Part shown: in pieces, positions 25,093-32,693 of the stretch
Layout of the letters: each line of letters starts with the position of its first letter
Position numbering within the stretch: position 1 is the stretch's first letter
Assembly (NCBI GenBank): GCA_021771915.1
Contig: JAETNY010000017.1
Coordinates: 1 to 37,185, forward strand
DNA: 37,185 nucleotides
Source of the DNA: Bacillota bacterium
Lineage (GTDB): Bacteria; Bacillota; Dehalobacteriia; UBA4068; UBA4997
Direction of reading: 5' to 3'
The notes under the pieces: model-generated
What the model was told of the DNA's origin: nothing
What the model saw: the letters and a program-made list of their open reading frames with translations, nothing else
Database searches by the model: none
Program-made: the position numbers and the translations under genes

Positions 25093-27651
25093 ATCGATAA
25101 AATTAAAGAAAAACAACAAATTAAAGAAAAACAACAAATTAAACAAGAAATTAAAGCCAAGGTAGTAAACAACCCCAGAAAATTGCTTAAGCAAGGCTTG
25201 CAGTCCAGCGTTGAAAAAGCAGGCAAAAATATCCGGGAAGCTGGAGAACTGCAAAAGCAGGAGGAAAAGCCACAATCCGAGAGTGCTTATGGCGTAGACA
25301 AGATAGAGGCGGCAGCTAAATCGACAGCCAGTAATGCTTATATTATGGGCAGAAAACTGGCTCAAAAACAGAAAAACGTAAAGAAAATTCAGGAGAATAC
25401 GATTGCTTCTGAACCTAAACCACCCAATGAAAGTGTTTCAGAAACGGCAAACTGCGATGAAACCGCAAGTGCAAGTCACACTGTCAGTGTGGATGTGAAT
25501 CTGCCTGAAAGCACTGCTCATTATGTGGGAAATAATGGTATAAATATAGCAGACATTAAATTGAAAACCAAAACAGAGGAGCCTTTAGCTGGGAGTTTCA
25601 TAAAAAGTGAAGCTGCCGTTGAGCGAATCAAAGAAAAACCAAACAGCCATATTTTAGAAGCAGCAGATACAAAAACTGTTTGGGAAAGACCAATACATAG
25701 GGTTAAACCCTACGTGGGAGTATCGGCAGAAAATTCAGTTGAAACAGCTAGTCTTCCTAAATTGCCTAAGATAAAAGAGTTGTCTAATGGGGATATAAAG
25801 ACCAAAATGGTGGCAATAAATAAAGCGGCTGCTGCAAATGAAGCAAATACCAATACAGAACCTCTGACCGGGACACCGGCTGGAGGTTCTGCTGTTTATG
25901 CTGAAAATACCGCTAAAAATAATATAAAAACCAAAGAAAGTCAGGTTGTAGTAGAAAATGCAAATTCAGATAAAATAACTAAAATAGCCAGGGAACAAGG
26001 CCGCAAGCTGGCCATAAAGAATTTGTCTGGGAAAAAGGTACAGCAGCAGTTTGATTATGTAAATGCTGAAGAACAATCAGTTGAGTTTGGTAATATGTCT
26101 GCTGCTGAATTATCTTCTGTTTGGGAACAGCCAATAAGTGATGTAACTGATGTAAACAGCTTTAATAATCCGTTAGGCTTTGAGGCTAATTCATTTAAGC
26201 AGCTAGTTGGACAGCAGCAGAAAATGGTCAATATTAAAACCAGAGAATATGAAAAAAGCCGAAAAACGGTGGCTAATTCTGTTCGGGAAAGCAATTTGGG
26301 CAGGCAAAAGCTGTTTGGAAAAAGCATTATTTATGATGTAAAATCAGCTCTGGGTAATAAGGATAAATCAGCTGTAAAAGCCGGTTTCGCCGGTATTAAG
26401 GAGAAATCTGAAGCTGAAAAATCATATTCAAGCATGCCTAATGCAGGAAATTTTACATCCTATAAGGCGGTAAAATATAACGCTTTTGGTTATTTTGACG
26501 CAAACAATATCCGGACAAGGAATAAGGATATTAAGCAGTTTGTTGGTTGCCTTATACCTAAAAACGCTAAAGAAATGCTGGCAGCCATAATGGGTATGGG
26601 AACGGTAATGGCCGTGGTAATCATCATCTGCCTTATAGCCTCCCTGTTCGCCTCTCCCTTTGGCATATTCTTTTCCGGGGCGGATACAATGTCAGACGCT
26701 GTAAATGAGCTGAACGCTGACTTTGCCCAGAGGATTGAAGAAATAAAAGCAGGCAATACCTACGACGAGCTGGCGATGAGTAATGCCGGCAGCTCCGCTA
26801 TGGCGGCTAACTGGCCGGACGTGCTGGCTGTATATTCGGTACTGACAACGATGAATGACAGCAATCCCTATGAGGCGGTAACTCTGGATGCAGTCAAAAA
26901 AGCCAGGCTGCGTGAGGTGTTCTGGGCAATGAATCCAATCAGCTATGAGGTGCGTACTGTCTATGACGCTGAAATTGAAGTATTGTATATAACCGTGGCA
27001 GAAAAGGATTGTTGGCAGCTGGCCGATGAATATGGCTTCACGCCGGAGCAGCGGCAAATGCTGGCTGAATTGAAAAAGTCGGAGTACCGTGAGATGTTTA
27101 TGGCTTTAGCTGGCAGTTATAGAGATATTGCCTTGACGCCGGAAGAAATTGCGGAGATAATCGCTAATCTGCCGGAGGATTTGAGTGAAGAACGCCGACA
27201 GGTGGTGTTGACGGCTTATCAGCTGGAGGGTAAAGTTAATTATTTCTGGGGCGGCAAATCCTTGACGCTGGGCTGGGATTCCCGTTGGGGAACGCCGCAG
27301 GAGGTATGGGCGGCAGGCAGCGTTAGCACCGGTACAGTGCGCCCCTTTGGGCTGGATTGCAGCGGGTTTGTGGACTGGGTATTCTATAATGCCAGCGATG
27401 GCAGCTTCATAATGGGCAGAGGCGGCGGCGCAGCCAGTCAGCACAGCTATTGTAGGCCCATAAGCTGGTCGAAAGCGCAGCCGGGCGATTTGGTATTTTA
27501 TCCGGACAACAGCCATGTGGGCATAGTATGTGGCTTTGACAGGAGAGGCAACATTCAGATAATCCATTGTGCGGCTGGCTATAATAACGTAGTAGTAACG
27601 GGTAAGGCCGGCTTTACGGATGTTGGCAGGCCGGACTATTTCTCGGATTGA
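25093..27651 (+). CDS. Conjugative-element NlpC/P60 cell-wall hydrolase (CD1108-like)
   Basis: A strong AGGAGGTGG (25078-25086) is followed in frame not by ATG but by ATC at 25093, giving IDKIKEKQQIKEKQQIKQ. The first orthodox start is TTG 25183. I favour 25093 because of the ribosome site and the family-like opening, but this is unproven. From 25093 the product is about 852 aa: a long charged, low-complexity N-terminus; one membrane segment (about 495-525, AVVIIICLIASLFASPFGIFF); and a C-terminal NlpC/P60 domain (about 707-852) with catalytic Cys in GLDCSGFVDW, His in NSHVGIVCGF and a third polar residue near IQIIHCAAG. Such proteins open the peptidoglycan for the conjugation channel. In Tn1549-like elements the gene normally follows virB4 closely. 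Confidence 0.88.
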   Translation: MDKIKEKQQIKEKQQIKQEIKAKVVNNPRKLLKQGLQSSVEKAGKNIREAGELQKQEEKPQSESAYGVDKIEAAAKSTASNAYIMGRKLAQKQKNVKKIQENTIASEPKPPNESVSETANCDETASASHTVSVDVNLPESTAHYVGNNGINIADIKLKTKTEEPLAGSFIKSEAAVERIKEKPNSHILEAADTKTVWERPIHRVKPYVGVSAENSVETASLPKLPKIKELSNGDIKTKMVAINKAAAANEANTNTEPLTGTPAGGSAVYAENTAKNNIKTKESQVVVENANSDKITKIAREQGRKLAIKNLSGKKVQQQFDYVNAEEQSVEFGNMSAAELSSVWEQPISDVTDVNSFNNPLGFEANSFKQLVGQQQKMVNIKTREYEKSRKTVANSVRESNLGRQKLFGKSIIYDVKSALGNKDKSAVKAGFAGIKEKSEAEKSYSSMPNAGNFTSYKAVKYNAFGYFDANNIRTRNKDIKQFVGCLIPKNAKEMLAAIMGMGTVMAVVIIICLIASLFASPFGIFFSGADTMSDAVNELNADFAQRIEEIKAGNTYDELAMSNAGSSAMAANWPDVLAVYSVLTTMNDSNPYEAVTLDAVKKARLREVFWAMNPISYEVRTVYDAEIEVLYITVAEKDCWQLADEYGFTPEQRQMLAELKKSEYREMFMALAGSYRDIALTPEEIAEIIANLPEDLSEERRQVVLTAYQLEGKVNYFWGGKSLTLGWDSRWGTPQEVWAAGSVSTGTVRPFGLDCSGFVDWVFYNASDGSFIMGRGGGAASQHSYCRPISWSKAQPGDLVFYPDNSHVGIVCGFDRRGNIQIIHCAAGYNNVVVTGKAGFTDVGRPDYFSD

Positions 27652-27748
27652 CCGGAAAATGTTATTGCATAAGTTAAAATCCATTCCCGATGACGAATAA
27701 AGTCAAAAAAATATGTTAAGCGGATAGAACAAATATCCGGAAAAACCA

Positions 27749-27777
27749 TTGCAAAAGAAACATTTGTTTGGTATAAT
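27749..27777 (+). promoter_or_regulatory. Promoter of the ImmR/ImmA-like pair
   Basis: TTGCAA (27749-27754) and a perfect TATAAT (27772-27777) with a 17-base spacer, 54 bases before the repressor ATG. AGTGAACGA at 27784-27792 lies at the expected start point and may be an operator. Confidence 0.85.
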
Positions 27778-27783
27778 ATTGTT

Positions 27784-27792
27784 AGTGAACGA
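27784..27792. promoter_or_regulatory. Candidate repressor half-site 1
   Basis: AGTGAACGA overlaps the expected transcription start of the XRE gene. The identical 9-mer occurs at 28876-28884. It is proposed as a binding site for the adjacent XRE repressor. Confidence 0.45.
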
Positions 27793-27830
27793 ATCAAGTT
27801 TAAACTGACAACAGGGGTTGAAAATAAATT

Positions 27831-28214
27831 ATGGATAAGCTTACTTTTGGCGGTTTTGTGAGGCAGAAGCGAATTGAGAGGGAGATGTCCCTGCGCACTT
27901 TAGCGCAGCGGCTGGAATTATCTCCTGTGTATATGAGCAACATTGAGAATAATCTGAAGCCGGCTCCCAGTCAGGCAAAGCTGGATAAGATTGCATCGCT
28001 TTTTATGTTGGATAAAGCGGATACTGAGCTTATGTGGGATTTGGCAGCCAAGTCTAAAAAGCGGCAGGTATCTGTGGATCTGCCGGACTACATAATGGAC
28101 CGGGATATAGTCCGGGTGGCTTTGCGCACCGCCAGAGAGTGCGAGGCTACCGACGAGGACTGGCAGGAATTTATAGATAAGCTTAATAAACGCAGTCAAA
28201 ATGGAGATGAGTGA
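27831..28214 (+). CDS. XRE-family helix-turn-helix repressor (ImmR-like, 127 aa)
   Basis: ATG 27831 with GGGG upstream. Residues about 8-65 form a classic XRE helix-turn-helix (GGFVRQKRIEREMSLRTLAQRLELSPVYMSNIENN). The C-terminal half is charged and probably dimerises. It overlaps the next gene by 4 bases (GTGA), and that gene encodes an ImmA-like metalloprotease. In ICEBs1 and similar elements such a repressor holds excision and transfer genes off until the protease inactivates it. The same switch is inferred here. Confidence 0.86.
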   Translation: MDKLTFGGFVRQKRIEREMSLRTLAQRLELSPVYMSNIENNLKPAPSQAKLDKIASLFMLDKADTELMWDLAAKSKKRQVSVDLPDYIMDRDIVRVALRTARECEATDEDWQEFIDKLNKRSQNGDE

Positions 28215-28849
28215 AAATGCCCGGTAGTATGGAAATGCGGCAGGAAAAAATCTTTTATTCGGAGGCGGCTTTCGAGGGGATAGCCCGACAGGTATTATGC
28301 GAATATGACGAAAAGCTGTATTTTGGCGTTCCGCAGGCTGTACCTGTGGAGGAAATAATTGAGCATCGGGGCGTTCTTTTGGAGTATCAGTACATAAGGA
28401 AAGACGGTAGGGTTTTGGGTAAAACTATTTTTGAAGATGGTCTGGACGCTGTGTGGGATATGGAGGAACAGGAATATATCTTGTTTCCGGTTAAGGCCGG
28501 CACTATCCTTATTGACGCTTCCCTGTGTGAAGATGAGAGTAAATTGGGCAGGCTCAGATTTACCTGCGCCCATGAGCTAGCACACTGGCTGTTACATAAG
28601 GATTTGTTTGACAGACTGCCGGAGGATACGGATGTGGAGCTTATGACTGAGAAATGCGGTTTGGAGGTGCAGGCCAATATGCTGGCCTCTTCTCTGCTAA
28701 TGCCATTGTCCCAGATTAAGAAATGCTATTACAGACTCTTTACGGATGGTATAAGAGAGCGTTTAGAGATCATAGAGAAAATGGCGGCTTTGTTTCAGGC
28801 ATCCTGCCAGGCAATGCGAATAAGACTGGAGAAACACAGATTGGTGTAG
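28211..28849 (+). CDS. ImmA/IrrE-family metallopeptidase (212 aa)
   Basis: GTG 28211 overlaps the repressor stop; ATG 28217 is an alternative. The zinc site is CAHELAHWLLH (HExxH, near residue 120), with a downstream EVQANMLASSLLMP helix supplying the third ligand, as in ImmA/IrrE proteases. Length is typical. It probably cleaves or relieves the partner XRE repressor under DNA damage or cell-density signals, as in ICEBs1. The stimulus here is unknown. Confidence 0.87.
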   Translation: MKMPGSMEMRQEKIFYSEAAFEGIARQVLCEYDEKLYFGVPQAVPVEEIIEHRGVLLEYQYIRKDGRVLGKTIFEDGLDAVWDMEEQEYILFPVKAGTILIDASLCEDESKLGRLRFTCAHELAHWLLHKDLFDRLPEDTDVELMTEKCGLEVQANMLASSLLMPLSQIKKCYYRLFTDGIRERLEIIEKMAALFQASCQAMRIRLEKHRLV

Positions 28850-28864
28850 TGTTGTCAGTGTTGT

Positions 28865-28882
28865 GTTCACAATTAAGTGAAC
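28865..28882. promoter_or_regulatory. Candidate operator palindrome
   Basis: GTTCAC (28865-28870) and GTGAAC (28877-28882) form an inverted repeat around AATTAA. The right arm lies within AGTGAACGA, the 9-mer also found at 27784. It sits after immA and before the zinc-ribbon gene, a sensible place for the repressor to control the rightward genes. Confidence 0.5.
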
Positions 28883-28968
28883 GATTGCTCATATAAATTA
28901 AGGCCACTGGAAAAATTAATATAGATTTAAGTTAAGAATAATGCGCAATGAAATGGAGGTTTGAGATA

Positions 28969-29226
28969 ATGACAGTAACGAGAATTCCAAAGATAGAAAC
29001 ACAGAATGTTGAACATAGCGCTTTGGTAGCTGTACGCTGCCCGGTTTGTCGGCGAGGCAAACTATTAGACGCCGAGAAAGATACTGATATGTCAACACTG
29101 CACTTGTTTGGTATAGGTCAGAAAGGTTGTCAATGGTATATAAAATGTCCTAAATGTGGGAATCAAATTGGGGTTAGCTTTGGCAAAGCAGGAAAAAGAC
29201 CGCTTAGAAAACCGCTTCTGCATTGA
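28969..29226 (+). CDS. Small zinc-ribbon protein (85 aa)
   Basis: ATG 28969 is preceded by GGAGG at 28956-28960 and is preferred over the ATG at 28948. Two CxxC knuckles (CPVC near 23, CPKC near 61) frame a central HLFGIGQKGCQWYI, giving a treble-clef or ribbon-type zinc site. It resembles the small cysteine-rich (KTR-like) proteins of Gram-positive conjugative elements. It probably binds DNA or a partner protein, with no enzymatic motif. Confidence 0.6.
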   Translation: MTVTRIPKIETQNVEHSALVAVRCPVCRRGKLLDAEKDTDMSTLHLFGIGQKGCQWYIKCPKCGNQIGVSFGKAGKRPLRKPLLH

Positions 29227-29261
29227 TTAATCTTTCCCGGCAAAAAATTTACAACTGAATA

Positions 29262-29289
29262 TTGACAAAAATATTATTATAGATAATAC
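29262..29289 (+). promoter_or_regulatory. Promoter upstream of the attenuator
   Basis: TTGACA (29262-29267) and TAATAC (29284-29289) with a 16-base spacer. Transcription would begin near 29296 and enter a short leader with a peptide ORF and terminator. Confidence 0.65.
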
Positions 29290-29334
29290 TTCGTCAAGCG
29301 CACCAACCGCCCATCTTAGAATATGGGGCAAATA

Positions 29335-29373
29335 ATGTATATCGAGTTCGGAGCCTTACAAGTAGCTTTTTAA
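29335..29373 (+). CDS. 12-codon leader peptide of a probable attenuator
   Basis: ATG 29335 encodes MYIEFGALQVAF and stops at 29371-29373, inside the terminator hairpin. GGGG at 29325-29328 could serve as a weak ribosome site. Because the ORF runs through the first stem arm (29352-29359), ribosome position would decide whether the terminator forms. Confidence 0.5.
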   Translation: MYIEFGALQVAF

Positions 29374-29396
29374 GCTGCGCGTAAGGCTCTTTTTTT
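29352..29396 (+). terminator. Attenuator terminator
   Basis: AGCCTTAC (29352-29359) pairs with GTAAGGCT (29381-29388); the loop has its own AGCTT/AAGCT stem. T-run 29390-29396. It lies between a strong promoter and the sigma-like gene, so only read-through reaches the recombination genes. Confidence 0.85.
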
Positions 29397-29478
29397 GTGC
29401 CTTAACCACCCCTGAGCGAAGCGAATGGGGTTACCTTGAAATATGCTTCAAGCCCAGCTAAAAAGCAGAAAGGAGCTT

Positions 29479-29523
29479 ATGCTGGGTTATAAGTGGGAGC
29501 CATATATAGCTAAATATCCTTGA
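29479..29523 (+). CDS. Possible 14-aa ORF coupled to the sigma-like gene
   Basis: ATG 29479 has AAAGGAG immediately upstream and encodes MLGYKWEPYIAKYP. CCCAGC (29453-29458) and GCTGGG (29481-29486) form a stem that holds its ribosome site in the loop. The stop overlaps an in-frame TTG (29520) of the next gene, suggesting translational coupling. Confidence 0.4.
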   Translation: MLGYKWEPYIAKYP

Positions 29524-29576
29524 GCTTCAATTTTGGATTTAAGAAAACAAAAAATCTGAGATTGGAGCTTAAGACA

Positions 29577-30059
29577 ATGAAACAAAAATGGCAGGAAAGC
29601 CGGAACTATCGGCGTTTTAAGAATGAAAAGGGCGAGGTTGTTCGCCGGGTAATAACTGTAGACGAGCAGGATATAGAAGTAAGTGAGGAAGTGTTTCTGG
29701 CCTACTCTCAGGCTGAGCGTCGGGAACGCTACATAGCCGAGGAGGTTGAACAGGGGCTGGTTTTGTCTTTGGACAAGCTCATAGAGGATGGCGTTCCTCT
29801 GCAAAAGCTGGGGGTTGAGCCAGTAGAAAGCGCCGAGGACAGCGTGGTTGAATTGGAGCGAAAAGCCGAGAGATTTCAACAGCTGTGTAAACTGCCCGAA
29901 GCATTAGCGGCATTAGCCGATTCCGACAGGGAGCTTATAGAATCCCTCTATTTTAAGGGTATGTCAACAAGAGAATACGCCCGTTTTCTTGGTATAAGTC
30001 AAAGAGCTGTAATTAAGCGGCGAGATAGAATTCTCAAACTTATGAAAAAAAATATATAA
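29577..30059 (+). CDS. Sigma-70-like transcription factor of the element (160 aa)
   Basis: ATG 29577 with GGAG at 29564-29567; an upstream TTG at 29520 is an alternative. The C-terminal 50 residues are a region-4-type helix-turn-helix (LADSDRELIESLYFKGMSTREYARFLGISQRAVIKRRDRIL). The N-terminal half is acidic and lacks a clear region 2, so this may be a sigma-like activator rather than a full sigma factor. Similar proteins in Tn916/Tn1549-type elements control excision genes. Expression probably depends on the upstream attenuator. Confidence 0.72.
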   Translation: MKQKWQESRNYRRFKNEKGEVVRRVITVDEQDIEVSEEVFLAYSQAERRERYIAEEVEQGLVLSLDKLIEDGVPLQKLGVEPVESAEDSVVELERKAERFQQLCKLPEALAALADSDRELIESLYFKGMSTREYARFLGISQRAVIKRRDRILKLMKKNI

Positions 30060-30509
30060 AAAATTTTTGAAAACAGGGTATTCACCTATAGGGTATTCGG
30101 GAGGGGGTATAGAGGGAAATAAAGAGTTTTCTGAATCATCCCTCCCGGATCTTTGAAAGCTGAATAATAACGGTATGGGTAACAGCCCGGATATAAGAGC
30201 CGCAAGCTGCAGTGTGCGCCACGACTCATGTGCATTCAAAAAAGAGATGTGTATGACAAGCGATTAAACCTGCAGCTGGGCGCCTTTGGCGGAGGCGCTT
30301 TGGCATTGACGGTATCCGGGGTATAATGACACACCACGCACGGCCAGCGCATAAGCCTGGCGGAGCTGCCCTTAGATTGAAAACAGTGAAGATTAGAGGT
30401 ATATCGCTCGTGGAGGTTTGGCCAAACCTCGCCCATGCTGTTCGGGAAACCGACAAAAAACATTGTAAGAGGTATTTATCTATTTAGTAATTGGGAGAGA
30501 GGAAAGAAA
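30060..30509. other. 450-base intergenic region with structured elements
   Basis: No credible gene was found. Visible elements are a GC-rich hairpin (GCGCCTTTGGCGGAGGCGC, near 30279-30297), scattered short inverted repeats around 30330-30370, and a perfect 18-bp palindrome, GAGGTTTGGCCAAACCTC (30413-30430), 80 bases before the helicase. These could be a structured RNA, an operator or part of a DNA-processing site. No known RNA family was recognised. Confidence 0.45.
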
Positions 30510-32453
30510 ATGTTAAAAGAAACAGACAAACAGGCCGCTCAAAAGGAGCTGGCCAAAATATTTGGGGAGATAATGCCGGCAGCAGGATTACCGGAGCGAG
30601 CTGCACAGGCAGAGCTTAGTAAAAAAATGTTGGCGGCAATGCTGGACAATAACATTGCTCTGTGCGAGGCCGGAACCGGGATTGGTAAAACCTACGCCTA
30701 TCTGGCAGCGGCTTTTGTGTTTAATAAATACCGCAGGCTTGCCGGTTTGCCATTGAAGCCAATTTGTATATCCACCTGCAGCATTGCCTTGCAGGAGGCT
30801 ATTGTAAAAGAATATCTGCCAACCCTAAACCGAGCGTTATTGAGCGCCGGCCTTATATCTAAGCCGGCAATGGCGGCTGTGCGGAAAGGCAAGCAGCATT
30901 ATGCCTGCGATATTAGGCTGAGGCGGCGTTTGCAGTGCATAAATCAGGAAAAGAAAAATCGGCAGAATCTGGCCACTCTGCAAGCTATGCAAAAGCAGCT
31001 GGATATGGATAATGTTGCTAAACTTAGCGACTTCGATAAACGGCAGATATGCGTACCCAGAGTTTGCAACTGCAAGAAAAAGAATTGCCGATATATGGAT
31101 TATCTGGACAGCTGCTGCTCGGAAAAATACCTAATCCAGATTTGTAACCACAATCTGCTGCTGGCTGATGCAATCCACCGGCGGACTGGCAAGAAGCCGA
31201 TATTGCCGGACTGCTGTTGTGTTATTGTGGATGAAGCCCATAAGCTGCCGGATACAGCCAGAGAAATGTTTGGCTATACACTGTCGGCAGAGGATATTGA
31301 GGAGCTGTGTGAAATGCTGGAAGCTGCGGGATATGAGTTGGCAGCAGATAATTTGCTGGAGGCGGCACAGCCTCTGTTAAAGGCGCTGGCTGAACCCTGG
31401 GATGAAACTGTCGGCATAAAAGAGTTTATGAAACCCTTAAATAAAATGGCAATCAGGCTCAAGGTTATTAAAAACAAACTCAGAGGTGTTTTGCCTAAAG
31501 GGGTTCGGGACAGACTCTCGGAGCTGGTAGATATTGGCGACTGGCTGTTAAGCGGCCCGAAAAATGTAATGCTGTATACGGTAGAGGCTGCGGACGGCGG
31601 CACAAAGCTTGGGCTTGCTCCTCTTAATGTAGGTTGGCTGTTAGGCTATAGGCTTTGGAACCGGCAGCAGCCATTCGTGCTGACCTCTGGTACCCTTTCG
31701 GTAGCCGGGGATTTCAGCCGCTTTAGGGAGTCCGCCGGCCTGCTGGACAGATATAGGGTTAAAGAGTCGATAGCAGAATCACCATTCGATTATGAAAAAA
31801 ACTGTTTGCTGTATTTGCCGCTTAAAGCGCCTGATCATAATTCGGAAAAATACTTTGACGAGTTATTGGCTGAAATAGACAATTTGATTAAAGCTGCCTG
31901 CGGTCATACCCTGGTACTATTCAATTCCTACGCCGATATGTCGGAGATTAAGGAAAGAATTAAGCTTAAAGAGAGGGATTTCTCGCTGTATGTTATGGGG
32001 CGCAGCCGTTTTAATACAGCGGAACAATTCAAAACACAAAGCGGCGGTGTGCTTTTGGCAGCCGGCTCCGCCTGGGAGGGAATGGATTTTCCCGGCGACT
32101 GTGTTTCCCTGCTGATTATCCCTCGCCTCCCCTTCCCTGTCCCGGACGCTAAGTCGGAGCAGGAGAGAGAGCAATATGAAAATTTGATCGACTTTATAGA
32201 GTCGGTTGTGGTGCCGGATATGCAGATAAAGCTGCGGCAGGGATTTGGCCGGGCTATTCGCAGCGAAACAGACACCTGCGTTATAGCTATTCTGGATGAA
32301 AGAGCTAATCCCAAAAATGGCAGATATTTTGAGGCGGCGAAAAAAACTCTGCCCAAAATGCCCATAACCGAAAGCTTAAACGATGTTGCGTATTTTATCC
32401 GAACTGTTAAACCGGAGAGTTATTTTCAGGAGGCGACAGTTTGTGAATGTTAA
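30510..32453 (+). CDS. DinG/XPD-family helicase (647 aa)
   Basis: ATG 30510 with AGAGGAAAG is preferred to the in-frame ATG at 30435. Walker A is EAGTGIGKT (near 56), Walker B is the DEAH box VIVDEAHKLPD, and the C-terminal motifs are GSAWEGMDFPG and QGFGRAIR. A cysteine-rich insert (ICVPRVCNCKKKNC) lies between the helicase motifs, as in XPD/DinG Fe-S helicases. These use ATP to unwind 5'-3' from single-stranded DNA. In a conjugative element it may aid processing of transferred DNA or establishment. Length is normal and no motif is missing. Confidence 0.85.
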   Translation: MLKETDKQAAQKELAKIFGEIMPAAGLPERAAQAELSKKMLAAMLDNNIALCEAGTGIGKTYAYLAAAFVFNKYRRLAGLPLKPICISTCSIALQEAIVKEYLPTLNRALLSAGLISKPAMAAVRKGKQHYACDIRLRRRLQCINQEKKNRQNLATLQAMQKQLDMDNVAKLSDFDKRQICVPRVCNCKKKNCRYMDYLDSCCSEKYLIQICNHNLLLADAIHRRTGKKPILPDCCCVIVDEAHKLPDTAREMFGYTLSAEDIEELCEMLEAAGYELAADNLLEAAQPLLKALAEPWDETVGIKEFMKPLNKMAIRLKVIKNKLRGVLPKGVRDRLSELVDIGDWLLSGPKNVMLYTVEAADGGTKLGLAPLNVGWLLGYRLWNRQQPFVLTSGTLSVAGDFSRFRESAGLLDRYRVKESIAESPFDYEKNCLLYLPLKAPDHNSEKYFDELLAEIDNLIKAACGHTLVLFNSYADMSEIKERIKLKERDFSLYVMGRSRFNTAEQFKTQSGGVLLAAGSAWEGMDFPGDCVSLLIIPRLPFPVPDAKSEQEREQYENLIDFIESVVVPDMQIKLRQGFGRAIRSETDTCVIAILDERANPKNGRYFEAAKKTLPKMPITESLNDVAYFIRTVKPESYFQEATVCEC

Positions 32454-32586
32454 GAATGAGCTGCAATATCTGCTGGTTACAGACTTGCTGACAAGAGCTG
32501 CCGAGGCTGGTTTTATGACAGCAGATGAATTAGCGGCGGCCAAGGATTTGGCTGCGGAAAAATATCTGACGGATAATATTTTGTGA
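32443..32586 (+). CDS. 47-aa SHOCT-like small protein
   Basis: GTG 32443 with CAGGAGGCG upstream; it overlaps the helicase end by 11 bases. The product (NVKNELQYLLVTDLLTRAAEAG, then FMTADELAAAKDLAAEKYL) has the helix-turn-helix spacing of SHOCT-like short domains, often found beside serine recombinase genes in clostridial elements. Function unknown. Confidence 0.6.
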   Translation: MNVKNELQYLLVTDLLTRAAEAGFMTADELAAAKDLAAEKYLTDNIL

Positions 32587-32693
32587 GGAAATAGAGCGTT
32601 TTGTTCAGCTATTCTGCTGGATATTTACCAACGCTTGTGGTATTGTTGAACTAAGAAAAGCCTGCTATATAGGCAGAAAGGAAGCAAACGAAA

